From positions 86,400 through 122,388 of the forward strand of contig JAGHJS010000046.1 of assembly GCA_017886545.1 (NCBI GenBank): DNA of 35,989 nt, read 5' to 3'. The DNA comes from Clostridia bacterium (GTDB lineage: Bacteria > Bacillota > Clostridia > Christensenellales > Borkfalkiaceae). Under the pieces are notes generated by a model. The model was not told the origin of the DNA. It did not search any database and saw only the letters and a list, made by a program, of their open reading frames with translations. A program made the position numbers and the translations under genes. Below, in pieces: positions 16,746-23,242 of the stretch (positions are counted from its first letter, which is position 1; each line of letters starts with the position of its first letter).

Positions 16746-16773
16746 CTCGGCGGAAGCTGCAGCCTCCGCCGAG
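16746..16773 (-). terminator. Hairpin between the decarboxylase operon and the flavoprotein gene
   Basis: Perfect 9-bp stem CTCGGCGGA/TCCGCCGAG with an inner GCTGCAGC palindrome. The following minus-strand bases are ATTTCATTG, a poor T-tract, so it may be a weak terminator or a processing/stability element that allows read-through. Confidence 0.5.
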
Positions 16774-16780
16774 GATGTTT

Positions 16781-18196
16781 TTAAACAGGGTAGACGCCGC
16801 CGTTCCCTATAAGGTTTGCATCAACGCCTGTATCGCGCGCTTTGCGCCACTTGAAAAAGTTGAGCGCTACCTGTCCGAACACTGCATAGGAGAGAACATC
16901 CTCTTCCTGCTGCATGTACGGCGCGATCTCCTGGCGGAAGGCTTCATATTCCGGCTTCAGATCGTCTGCGGGGCGATATGTGATACGCTTCTCCCCTCCG
17001 ATACATTTTTTTACGACTTCCGGATCGGGTTCGGCAGGCAGTTTCCCGTACTCGCCGCGCAAAAGCCCCTTGAATTCCTTGGTGACCATCTTGTAACGCT
17101 CGCCGGCAAGCACATTTAAAACAGCCTGCGTGCCGACGATCTGGCTGGAAGGCGTAACGAGCGGCGGGTAACCGCAATCTTTACGTACGTTCGGAACTTC
17201 CGCAAGCACTTCGCCGAGCTTTTCAGATTTATTCTGCTGTTTAAGCTGCGAAATGAGATTGGAGAGCATGCCGCCAGGGACCTGATAGATCAGCGCATTG
17301 ATGTCGATGGAAAGCACCTTCGGCGACAGGAAGCCGTCTTTTTTCAGACGCTCCGCGACCCCTTTAAAATGGTTCACGATGGGCAGAAGTTTCTGGATGT
17401 CGATGCCCGTATCGTACGGCGTGCCTTTGAGCGTAGCCACGAGCGGCTCGGTCGCAGGCTGGCTCGTACCGTTGCCGAGCGGCGAGAGCGCGCAGTCGAC
17501 GATATCGACGCCCGCCTCGATCGCTTTCAGGTTGACCATGTCGCCCGTTCCCGCCGTATTATGCGTGTGAAGGTGTACCTTGACCTTCGGATCAAGTTCC
17601 TTTTTCAGACGGGAAACAAGGTCATATGCCGTATACGGAAGCAGCAGGTTCGCCATGTCTTTTATGCAGATGTTATCCGCCCCCATCTGCGCCAGCTGCT
17701 TCGCGAGATTGACGAAATACTCCGTAGTATGCACAGGGCTTGTCGTATAACTGATCGCTGCCTCGCATACGCCGCTGTATTTTTTGATCGCTTTCATCGC
17801 CGTTTCCAGGTTGCGCGGGTCGTTCAGCGCATCAAACACACGCACGACCGTCACACCGTTTTCAATGGACTTGGCGACAAATTTTTCCACAACGTCATCC
17901 GCATAATGCCGATACCCGAGCAAATTCTGCCCGCGCAGCAACATTTGGATAGGCGTCTTTTTCAGATATTTTTTGAGAGTGCGAAGGCGCTCCCACGGAT
18001 CTTCGTTCAAAAAACGAAGGCATGTATCAAAGGTCGCGCCACCCCACGCCTCCAACGAATAATAACCGATCTCGTCGAGCTGTTCGAGCACGGGCAGCAT
18101 TTCATCCGTCCGCATGCGCGTAGCCGCCTGCGACTGATGCGCGTCGCGCAGGATCGTATCGGTGATAAGCACTTTCTTTTTTGTGATCTCAGCCAT
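16781..18196 (-). CDS. oadA: Oxaloacetate/pyruvate-type carboxyltransferase subunit (OadA/PycB, 5S-like), no biotin domain
   Basis: The ATG at 18196 follows AGGAGA, giving 471 residues. It is an HMGL-like TIM barrel with metal ligands in TILRDAHQS (Asp18) and VHLHTHNTAGTG, the catalytic-Lys segment ICIKDMANLLLP, and the conserved EAWGGATFD. A conserved C-terminal carboxylase domain follows. It ends at GNGGVYPV without the biotinyl domain found in long OadA proteins, so it uses the separate carrier at 19466-19828. It moves a carboxyl group between oxaloacetate (or pyruvate) and biotin. It is the last gene of the five-gene operon. Confidence 0.95.
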   Translation of the reverse strand: MAEITKKKVLITDTILRDAHQSQAATRMRTDEMLPVLEQLDEIGYYSLEAWGGATFDTCLRFLNEDPWERLRTLKKYLKKTPIQMLLRGQNLLGYRHYADDVVEKFVAKSIENGVTVVRVFDALNDPRNLETAMKAIKKYSGVCEAAISYTTSPVHTTEYFVNLAKQLAQMGADNICIKDMANLLLPYTAYDLVSRLKKELDPKVKVHLHTHNTAGTGDMVNLKAIEAGVDIVDCALSPLGNGTSQPATEPLVATLKGTPYDTGIDIQKLLPIVNHFKGVAERLKKDGFLSPKVLSIDINALIYQVPGGMLSNLISQLKQQNKSEKLGEVLAEVPNVRKDCGYPPLVTPSSQIVGTQAVLNVLAGERYKMVTKEFKGLLRGEYGKLPAEPDPEVVKKCIGGEKRITYRPADDLKPEYEAFRQEIAPYMQQEEDVLSYAVFGQVALNFFKWRKARDTGVDANLIGNGGVYPV

Positions 18197-18259
18197 TGCT
18201 GTTCTCCTGATCAAATTACGGTTTTCGAGTCATACAGTATATCGCGCGCTCCGAACAAC

Positions 18260-19450
18260 CTATCCGCCGAAGCAGGCAAGCAGGAAGCCCGCCGCTACCG
18301 CCGAACCGATGACGCCTGCCACATTCGGCCCCATGGCGTGCATCAGCAAGTGATTGTTCGGATCCGTTTGCCGTCCTACGTCCTCTGATATTCGCGCTGC
18401 CATCGGCACTGCCGATACGCCCGCCGAACCGATGAGCGGATTGATCTTGCCGCCCGAGATCTTGTTCATGATCTTCGCCATGCCCAATCCGCCGATCGTT
18501 CCGCAGCAGAACGCCACAAGTCCGAGTACGATGATATACAAAGTCTGTAACTGCAGGAAGGTCGTGCCGATCGCTTTGCATCCGACGCAGATACCGAGGA
18601 AGATCGTGATCGTGTTCATCAACCCGTTCTGCGCCTGCTGCGAAAGCCTGTTCACAACGCCGCTTTCGCGCATCAGGTTACCGAGCATCAGCATCCCGAG
18701 CAACGGGATCGCGTCCGGCAACAGGATCCCGACGAACAATGTCACCAGGATCGGAAAAATCACTTTTTCCACCTTCGACACTTCGCGCAGCTGCTTCATT
18801 TTGATGGCGCGCTCTTTTTTGGTCGTCATCAGCTTCATGATCGGCTTTTGTATGATCGGAATGAGCGCCATATACGAATATGCAGCGATCGCTATGACGG
18901 AAAGCAGGTCGTGATTTGTAAATTTAGCCAACGCCTGCGTCAAATAGATTGCCGTAGGTCCGTCCGCCCCGCCGATAATACCGATCGACGCCGCGGCAGC
19001 CGCATCGAACCCAAGGACCACCGCGCCGAAGAACGTTAAAAACACGCCGAGCTGAGCCGCGGCACCGATGAGCATACTTTTCGGATTTGCGATCAGCGGT
19101 CCGAAGTCCGTCATCGCGCCGATCCCCATAAAGATGAGCGGCGGATAAATGACATATTCGACGCCGTAATTCAGCCAACCCAAAAGCCCTCTTGTAACCG
19201 TTTCTTCGCCCGTAGCTTCGTCCACTTCCGTCTTCATCCAAAGGACTTCGCTTGCCCCCGGAATGTTGATGATGAACATACCGAACGCGATCGGCAAGAG
19301 CAGCAGCGGTTCGAATTTTTTAACAATAGCAAGGAACATCAGGACCAAGGAAATAGCGATCATTACATAGTTCGACCAATCTCCCTGTGCAAGACCGGAC
19401 TCTTCCCAAAGCCCTGTGAACATATTGCCCAACATTTCCCAAAAAGACAT
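18260..19450 (-). CDS. oadB: Sodium-translocating decarboxylase beta subunit (OadB/MmdB/GcdB)
   Basis: 396 residues from the ATG at 19450, which follows AAAGGTGG; an upstream TTG is not needed. It is a polytopic membrane protein of about nine to eleven segments. The two functional regions of the family are seen: GIIGGADGPTAIYLT, with the Na+-site Asp163, and LIGSAGVSAVPMAAR near the C-terminus. OadB decarboxylates carboxybiotin and exports about two Na+ per turnover. The N-terminal 30 residues are longer than in some homologues. A hydrophilic loop near residues 75-88 contains DEATGEETV. It lies between the biotin carrier and OadA. Confidence 0.96.
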   Translation of the reverse strand: MSFWEMLGNMFTGLWEESGLAQGDWSNYVMIAISLVLMFLAIVKKFEPLLLLPIAFGMFIINIPGASEVLWMKTEVDEATGEETVTRGLLGWLNYGVEYVIYPPLIFMGIGAMTDFGPLIANPKSMLIGAAAQLGVFLTFFGAVVLGFDAAAAASIGIIGGADGPTAIYLTQALAKFTNHDLLSVIAIAAYSYMALIPIIQKPIMKLMTTKKERAIKMKQLREVSKVEKVIFPILVTLFVGILLPDAIPLLGMLMLGNLMRESGVVNRLSQQAQNGLMNTITIFLGICVGCKAIGTTFLQLQTLYIIVLGLVAFCCGTIGGLGMAKIMNKISGGKINPLIGSAGVSAVPMAARISEDVGRQTDPNNHLLMHAMGPNVAGVIGSAVAAGFLLACFGG

Positions 19451-19465
19451 GGAACCACCTTTCAA

Positions 19466-19828
19466 TTAACCAATGACAGCGAGCAACGTGTTCGTTTCGA
19501 CATTGTCTCCGGGCGCAACTTTAAAGGAAACTTTCCCCGCGACCGGCGCCGTGATATCGTTATCCATTTTCATCGCTTCCAGAACGAGAACCGGCTGATT
19601 TTCTTTGACCGTATCCCCTTCTTTGACAAGCAGTTCTTTGATAAGCCCCGGGAAGGGAGAAAGCAGTTTTTCCCCTGCCCCTACCGCGGCAGGCGCCGCT
19701 GCGACAGGCGCGGGTGCGGGAGCAGCTGCAGGAGCGGCGGCAGGCTGCGCAGCGGACTGATCGCCGAGCACTTCTTCCACGCCGACTTCATAATTTTTTC
19801 CGTCGATGGTGACAATAAATTTACGCAT
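19466..19828 (-). CDS. Biotin carboxyl carrier subunit of the Na+ pump (MmdC/1.3S-like)
   Basis: 120 residues. A short N-terminal strand region (MRKFIVTIDGKNYEVGVEE) is followed by a flexible Ala/Pro linker (about residues 25-50) and a biotinyl domain. The biotinylation site is EAMKM with Lys87. The linker lets the biotin arm travel between carboxyltransferase and the membrane OadB. It is preceded by AGGAG and sits 15 bp from the OadB start. This is the only biotin carrier in the cluster and so must serve both carboxyltransferases. Confidence 0.95.
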   Translation of the reverse strand: MRKFIVTIDGKNYEVGVEEVLGDQSAAQPAAAPAAAPAPAPVAAAPAAVGAGEKLLSPFPGLIKELLVKEGDTVKENQPVLVLEAMKMDNDITAPVAGKVSFKVAPGDNVETNTLLAVIG

Positions 19829-19851
19829 GATGTTTTCTCCTATCCTTATAT

Positions 19852-20214
19852 TTAAAGACGCTTTATGCGCCGCACTTTAAATTCGCTTACGGCAGTGTTT
19901 TCGCTTTCGTAATAGGCAGCAATAGCGGCGATGATCGCCACCTTTTCAGCCTCGCTTATGCCGCCCGCTATCGCTTCGGATGCAGCATATTGCTCCTGCA
20001 TGTCCGCAGACTTCTTCTTTCGGGCGACCGATTTGCGGATGATCAATCCAGCCAGCCATATGACCCCGATGATGATGACGATACCGATGAAGGTCACGAT
20101 GAACCCGATCACCGCATACAGCAGCGCCTCCGGGATCGTAAGCTCCGTGATCATTTTTCCGGTCTCGGGATCTTCACTCGGCACGATTGACAAAAGATTC
20201 CAGATATTCAGCAT
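19852..20214 (-). CDS. OadG-like gamma/delta subunit of the Na+ pump decarboxylase
   Basis: 120 residues with a single membrane segment (LLYAVIGFIVTFIGIVIIIG, roughly residues 31-60) and a cytoplasmic tail containing SEAEKVAIIAAIAAYYES, typical of OadG/MmdD. These subunits tether the carboxyltransferase to the membrane beta subunit and help assembly. It starts 10 nt after the preceding gene with AGGCGGG upstream. The N-terminal 25 residues are polar (SIVPSEDPETGKMI), longer than in many OadG proteins. Confidence 0.88.
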   Translation of the reverse strand: MLNIWNLLSIVPSEDPETGKMITELTIPEALLYAVIGFIVTFIGIVIIIGVIWLAGLIIRKSVARKKKSADMQEQYAASEAIAGGISEAEKVAIIAAIAAYYESENTAVSEFKVRRIKRL

Positions 20215-20224
20215 ATTTCCCGCC

Positions 20225-21658
20225 TCACTTCAAGAGCATCTGCAGCGACGCCACGAGATACTGCTTTACGAGCGCAGGCTCGATGATGTTGTCTACATAC
20301 CCGTTCCGCGCCGCGTTGACGGGATCCGCCGTTTCGTCGGCATATTTTGCCGCACATTTTGCAGCATTTGTATTCGCTTCCGCAGAAAATTCGAGCGCCG
20401 CCCCCTTCGCATCATCAAACAACGCGACCCTCGCATCCGCAAACGCATACACATAATCAAATCCCATCGATTTTGCGGCGAAAAGCGTATAACCGAGCCC
20501 AACCGCACGTTTGAATATAACTGCGATCCTGGCATTTTCGTGCAGGTCGTATGACTCCGCCAATTTGAAAATATTTTTCAGCACAAGACTGTTGTTGGTT
20601 TCAAGATCGGAACGTACGCCCTGCGTATCGACAAACGTCACAAACGGGATATCGTAATACGACGCGAATTCGACGAGCGACGTCACTTTTGCCACGGCTG
20701 CGGCGTCAAGGCTTACGCCCTCTTCGTCTCCGTCAAAAACGACCGCCGCAACAGAGATGCCGCCGACCCTGCCGAGCAGGCTGCGCACCGCGGGAGAACA
20801 TGTTTTCCCGAATTCGACGCAGCTCCCCGCATCGAATACGCATTTGATCAGTGCATCTGCGTCACACTTTTTATTGAGTGCGGGGAACGTCGCGTTCAGA
20901 TCCGCGCCCGTTTCCTCGACGAGAGCGCCATATGCGGGGATAAGCCCCAGGATCTTTTCGATCGACGCGCGGACGTCTGCATACGAAGCCGCTTCAAAGG
21001 AAACAAGGTTTGTCTTTCCCAACGCGGCAGCGCCGCCGACTTCTTCTTTGACAAGATTCTGACCGCTCTTCGCCGAAAGCACGAGCGGGCTGTCTGCCGC
21101 CAGCACACCGTCTTTCATGAAAAAGGTAAAATCGGCACAGGCGGCAAGCAGAGAACTTTGCCCGTACACCTCGCCGTTCACGACGGCGAACTGCGGAACG
21201 ATGCCGTGCAATTTCGCTGCTTTGGCGATCAGCGAAGCCAAGCCTTCAAGAACAGTTACCCCTTCGCCAATCTGAACGCCGAGGCTGTGCAGGACGTATA
21301 CGACGGGTGTGGAATTTTTTTCGGCAAGCGAAAGGCATTTCATCAGCTTTGCGCAGTTTGCCGCGCTCACACCGCCATGCAACACCTCAAAATTTTGCGC
21401 GGCGATATACACGGGATAGCCGCCGATCGTGGCAAACCCCGTCACGACGCCTTCCCCTTCGACCGCCCCGTCGAAGACCCCGTCCTTTGAAACGGTTTCC
21501 CCGGAAAACCCGTCATAAAAATCATTCTTAGAGAAACTGAATCCGGAAAGCTCTACAAAGCTCTCCGCATCCGTGAGAGCCGCGATCGTCTTCCTGATCT
21601 CTTTCCCTGCGGCAAGCACCTTGGACCGCCGCTGCCGAAGCAACTGTATCTTATCCAT
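20225..21658 (-). CDS. Divergent acyl-CoA carboxyltransferase-type subunit (MmdA/12S-like)
   Basis: 477 residues with the two crotonase-like halves of the biotin-dependent acyl-CoA carboxyltransferase family. The N half contains GVVTGFATIGGYPVYIAAQ, and the C half contains FGKTCSPAVRSLLGRVGG and IPFVTFVDTQGVR. Key motifs are altered. The usual SGGAR oxyanion-hole loop is SLGVQ (residues 125-129), DTPGF is DTQGV (344-348), and the Gly-Gly-Ala-Tyr loop is GLGY (387-390). It is the first gene of the operon, with GGAGGT before the ATG. Family members carboxylate or decarboxylate propionyl-, acetyl- or glutaconyl-CoA. With these changes the substrate, or even catalysis, is uncertain; a structural role is possible. 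Confidence 0.85.
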   Translation of the reverse strand: MDKIQLLRQRRSKVLAAGKEIRKTIAALTDAESFVELSGFSFSKNDFYDGFSGETVSKDGVFDGAVEGEGVVTGFATIGGYPVYIAAQNFEVLHGGVSAANCAKLMKCLSLAEKNSTPVVYVLHSLGVQIGEGVTVLEGLASLIAKAAKLHGIVPQFAVVNGEVYGQSSLLAACADFTFFMKDGVLAADSPLVLSAKSGQNLVKEEVGGAAALGKTNLVSFEAASYADVRASIEKILGLIPAYGALVEETGADLNATFPALNKKCDADALIKCVFDAGSCVEFGKTCSPAVRSLLGRVGGISVAAVVFDGDEEGVSLDAAAVAKVTSLVEFASYYDIPFVTFVDTQGVRSDLETNNSLVLKNIFKLAESYDLHENARIAVIFKRAVGLGYTLFAAKSMGFDYVYAFADARVALFDDAKGAALEFSAEANTNAAKCAAKYADETADPVNAARNGYVDNIIEPALVKQYLVASLQMLLK

Positions 21659-21694
21659 ATTACCTCCGAAGCCGTCGCTTCAAATTCTTTTTCT

Positions 21695-21723
21695 ATTATA
21701 CCCTATCTTTGCCTAAAAAGCAA
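21695..21723 (-). promoter_or_regulatory. Sigma-A promoter of the decarboxylase operon
   Basis: TTGCTT, 17 nt, TATAAT on the minus strand, about 37 nt upstream of the first start codon. The leader contains a small inverted repeat, GAAGCGACGGCTTC, just before the GGAGG ribosome-binding site. Confidence 0.8.
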
Positions 21724-21826
21724 TTTCCTGCCTTTGTTTATTTATCTTTTCCCGATAAAAAAATCTTATTCCCGCCATAATTTTCCGTGCACGCGTAAAT
21801 TATCGCTCCGAGGTTCTGAAAATGAT

Positions 21827-21855
21827 TTGCTTTTTTTTTGAAAGTATAGTAGAAT
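21827..21855 (+). promoter_or_regulatory. Promoter of tRNA-Arg
   Basis: TTGCTT, a T-rich 17-nt spacer, TAGAAT on the plus strand. Predicted start is near 21862, giving a 5' leader of about 53 nt before the mature tRNA. Confidence 0.65.
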
Positions 21856-21914
21856 AATAAAAGTCCTATATCGCTTTCAGAGCGCTGTCGGCAAACTGTT
21901 TCGTTTATATATAC

Positions 21915-21989
21915 GCTTCCGTAGTTAAATGGATATAACAGCCCCCTCCTAAGGGGCCGTTGTGGGTTCGATTCCCGCCGGGAGTACCA
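21915..21989 (+). tRNA. tRNA-Arg (anticodon CCT)
   Basis: 75 nt including an encoded CCA. The acceptor stem GCTTCCG/CGGGAGT pairs (with G-T at both position 1 and position 4). The D arm is GTTA-loop-TAAC, the anticodon arm GCCCC-CTCCTAA-GGGGC gives anticodon CCT, and the T arm is GTGGG-TTCGATT-CCCGC. It reads AGG codons. A clear intrinsic terminator follows 4 nt after the CCA. Confidence 0.97.
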
Positions 21990-21993
21990 CTTT

Positions 21994-22024
21994 GACCGCA
22001 AAATGTTGCGGTCATTTTTATTTC
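21994..22024 (+). terminator. Terminator of tRNA-Arg
   Basis: GACCGCAA-AATG-TTGCGGTC followed by ATTTTTATTTC on the plus strand. Confidence 0.88.
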
Positions 22025-22055
22025 ACGGCACAAAATAAACGATCGCATCTGAAAA

Positions 22056-22088
22056 TTGGTATAAGGTTGGTATAAATTTGGTATAACT
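22056..22088. repeat. Three tandem 11-bp iterons (TTGGTATAA + 2 nt)
   Basis: TTGGTATAA occurs at 22056, 22067 and 22078, each followed by two variable bases (GG, AT, CT), giving an exact 11-bp period. It lies in the gap between the tRNA-Arg terminator and the end of mrp, with no gene over it. The period is one helical turn, so the copies face the same side of DNA. The function is not known. Confidence 0.7.
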
Positions 22089-22111
22089 TCCCGAAAAAAA
22101 GCACGTTTCAT

Positions 22112-22152
22112 AAAAAGCCGCCCTCGCGCTGCAATGCGCAAGGACGGCTTTT
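22112..22152 (-). terminator. Terminator after mrp
   Basis: Long stem AAAAGCCGTCCTTGCGC with GCGCGAGGGCGGCTTTTT on the minus strand (two G-T pairs), 8 nt after the mrp stop codon. A-runs and T-runs on both sides make it potentially bidirectional. Confidence 0.88.
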
Positions 22153-22159
22153 ATTGAGA

Positions 22160-22969
22160 TCACTCGATCGATTTGAAAAGCGCGTCGACGTAATCGCCTT
22201 CGTACAGTTCGATCAGCCCGTTATCGGCGCACTTGGTAAGCGCGGCGTCGAACGGGATCCTGGCGACAGCCTTGACGCCGAGCTCTTCCGCAAACGCTTC
22301 GACGTGGCTTTTCCCGAATATTTCGATCTTTTTCCCGCAATCGGGGCAGAGCACATAGCTCATGTTCTCGACGATGCCGAGCACGGGGATATTCAGTTTT
22401 TCCGCCATGACGACCGCCTTTTTGACGATCATGGAAACAAGCTCCTGCGGCGTAGTGACCACGATGATCCCGTCCAGCGGCAGCGACTGGTAAATGCTCA
22501 GCGGCACGTCGCCCGTTCCGGGCGGCATGTCAACGAACATATAGTCGACCTCATCCCAGATCACATCCGTCCAGAACTGAAGCACCGCCCCGGCGATGAC
22601 GGGACCGCGCCAGATGACCGGTTCCGTTTCATCCTCGAGCAGCAGATTCATGGACATCATGCGGATACCCGTTTTGCTCGATACAGGCAGGATGCCGAGT
22701 TCCGTGCCCATCGCCTTTTCGCTCACGCCGAACATCTTCGGCACGGACGGTCCCGTAATATCCGCATCGAGCACGGCGGTTTTAAATCCGTTCCGCTGTG
22801 CCGTTACGGCAAGCATCGCCGTTGTGAGCGATTTGCCGACGCCGCCCTTTCCGCTTACGACGCCGATCACTTTTTTGATCTTGCTGAGCTCATGCGGCTT
22901 TACATGCATATCGCGCGACGCGCAGTCTTCGCCGCAGTTGCCGCAGTCGTGTGAACAACCTTCCGCCAT
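22160..22969 (-). CDS. Mrp/NBP35-type P-loop ATPase, Fe-S cluster carrier
   Basis: 269 residues. The N-terminus has four closely spaced cysteines (Cys5, 9, 12, 16 in GCSHDCGNCGEDC), as in NBP35-type proteins. The deviant Walker A is VVSGKGGVGKSLTT. MPPGTGDVPLS is the conserved Mrp segment. The C-terminal VLCPDCGKK supplies the CPXC pair thought to bind a bridging [4Fe-4S] cluster at the dimer interface. The role is Fe-S cluster transfer or maturation in the cytoplasm. The start follows GGAGG. It is the last gene of the unit with the tautomerase and ABC genes. Confidence 0.94.
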   Translation of the reverse strand: MAEGCSHDCGNCGEDCASRDMHVKPHELSKIKKVIGVVSGKGGVGKSLTTAMLAVTAQRNGFKTAVLDADITGPSVPKMFGVSEKAMGTELGILPVSSKTGIRMMSMNLLLEDETEPVIWRGPVIAGAVLQFWTDVIWDEVDYMFVDMPPGTGDVPLSIYQSLPLDGIIVVTTPQELVSMIVKKAVVMAEKLNIPVLGIVENMSYVLCPDCGKKIEIFGKSHVEAFAEELGVKAVARIPFDAALTKCADNGLIELYEGDYVDALFKSIE

Positions 22970-22987
22970 TTTTCTGTTTCCTCCCGT

Positions 22988-23227
22988 TTACAACAGATCT
23001 TTCGGATCGTACTCCGCTTTTTTATAGACCTTTTCCTGCGGTTTTTCCGCAACTTCCGTCTTGAACACGTCCTGCCACTCTTCCGCAGTATAGTCTTCCA
23101 CCGTACAGGTAACATAATGCGCCGAGCAATGCAGCTCCTCCGTCAGCGTTTTTACGAGTGCGGCGGCAAGCTTTTTCTTTTGTTCTTCCGTTCTGCCTTC
23201 CAGCATTTTTACCGAAATATGCGGCAT
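22988..23227 (-). CDS. 4-oxalocrotonate tautomerase-like protein
   Basis: 79 residues. The Met is followed by Pro2 (MPHISVKMLEGRTEEQKKKL), the N-terminal catalytic proline of the tautomerase superfamily after Met removal. The beta-alpha-beta pattern and RTEEQKKKLAAALVKTL helix fit the 4-OT fold. It is longer than the classic 62-residue 4-OT because of a charged C-terminal extension (KPQEKVYKKAEYDPKDLL). Substrate is unknown. It is preceded by GGAGGAG and lies 15 nt after the ABC transporter and 18 nt before mrp. Confidence 0.85.
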   Translation of the reverse strand: MPHISVKMLEGRTEEQKKKLAAALVKTLTEELHCSAHYVTCTVEDYTAEEWQDVFKTEVAEKPQEKVYKKAEYDPKDLL

Positions 23228-23242
23228 ACAAACTCTCCTCCT

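Noticed and set aside
17369-18388. Plus-strand open frame opposite oadA
   Set aside because: It covers oadA and its upstream gap and has no motif or start signal.
21905-22141. Minus-strand open frame across tRNA-Arg
   Set aside because: The apparent protein is a translation of the tRNA complement and its terminator, a common false gene; no ribosome-binding site.
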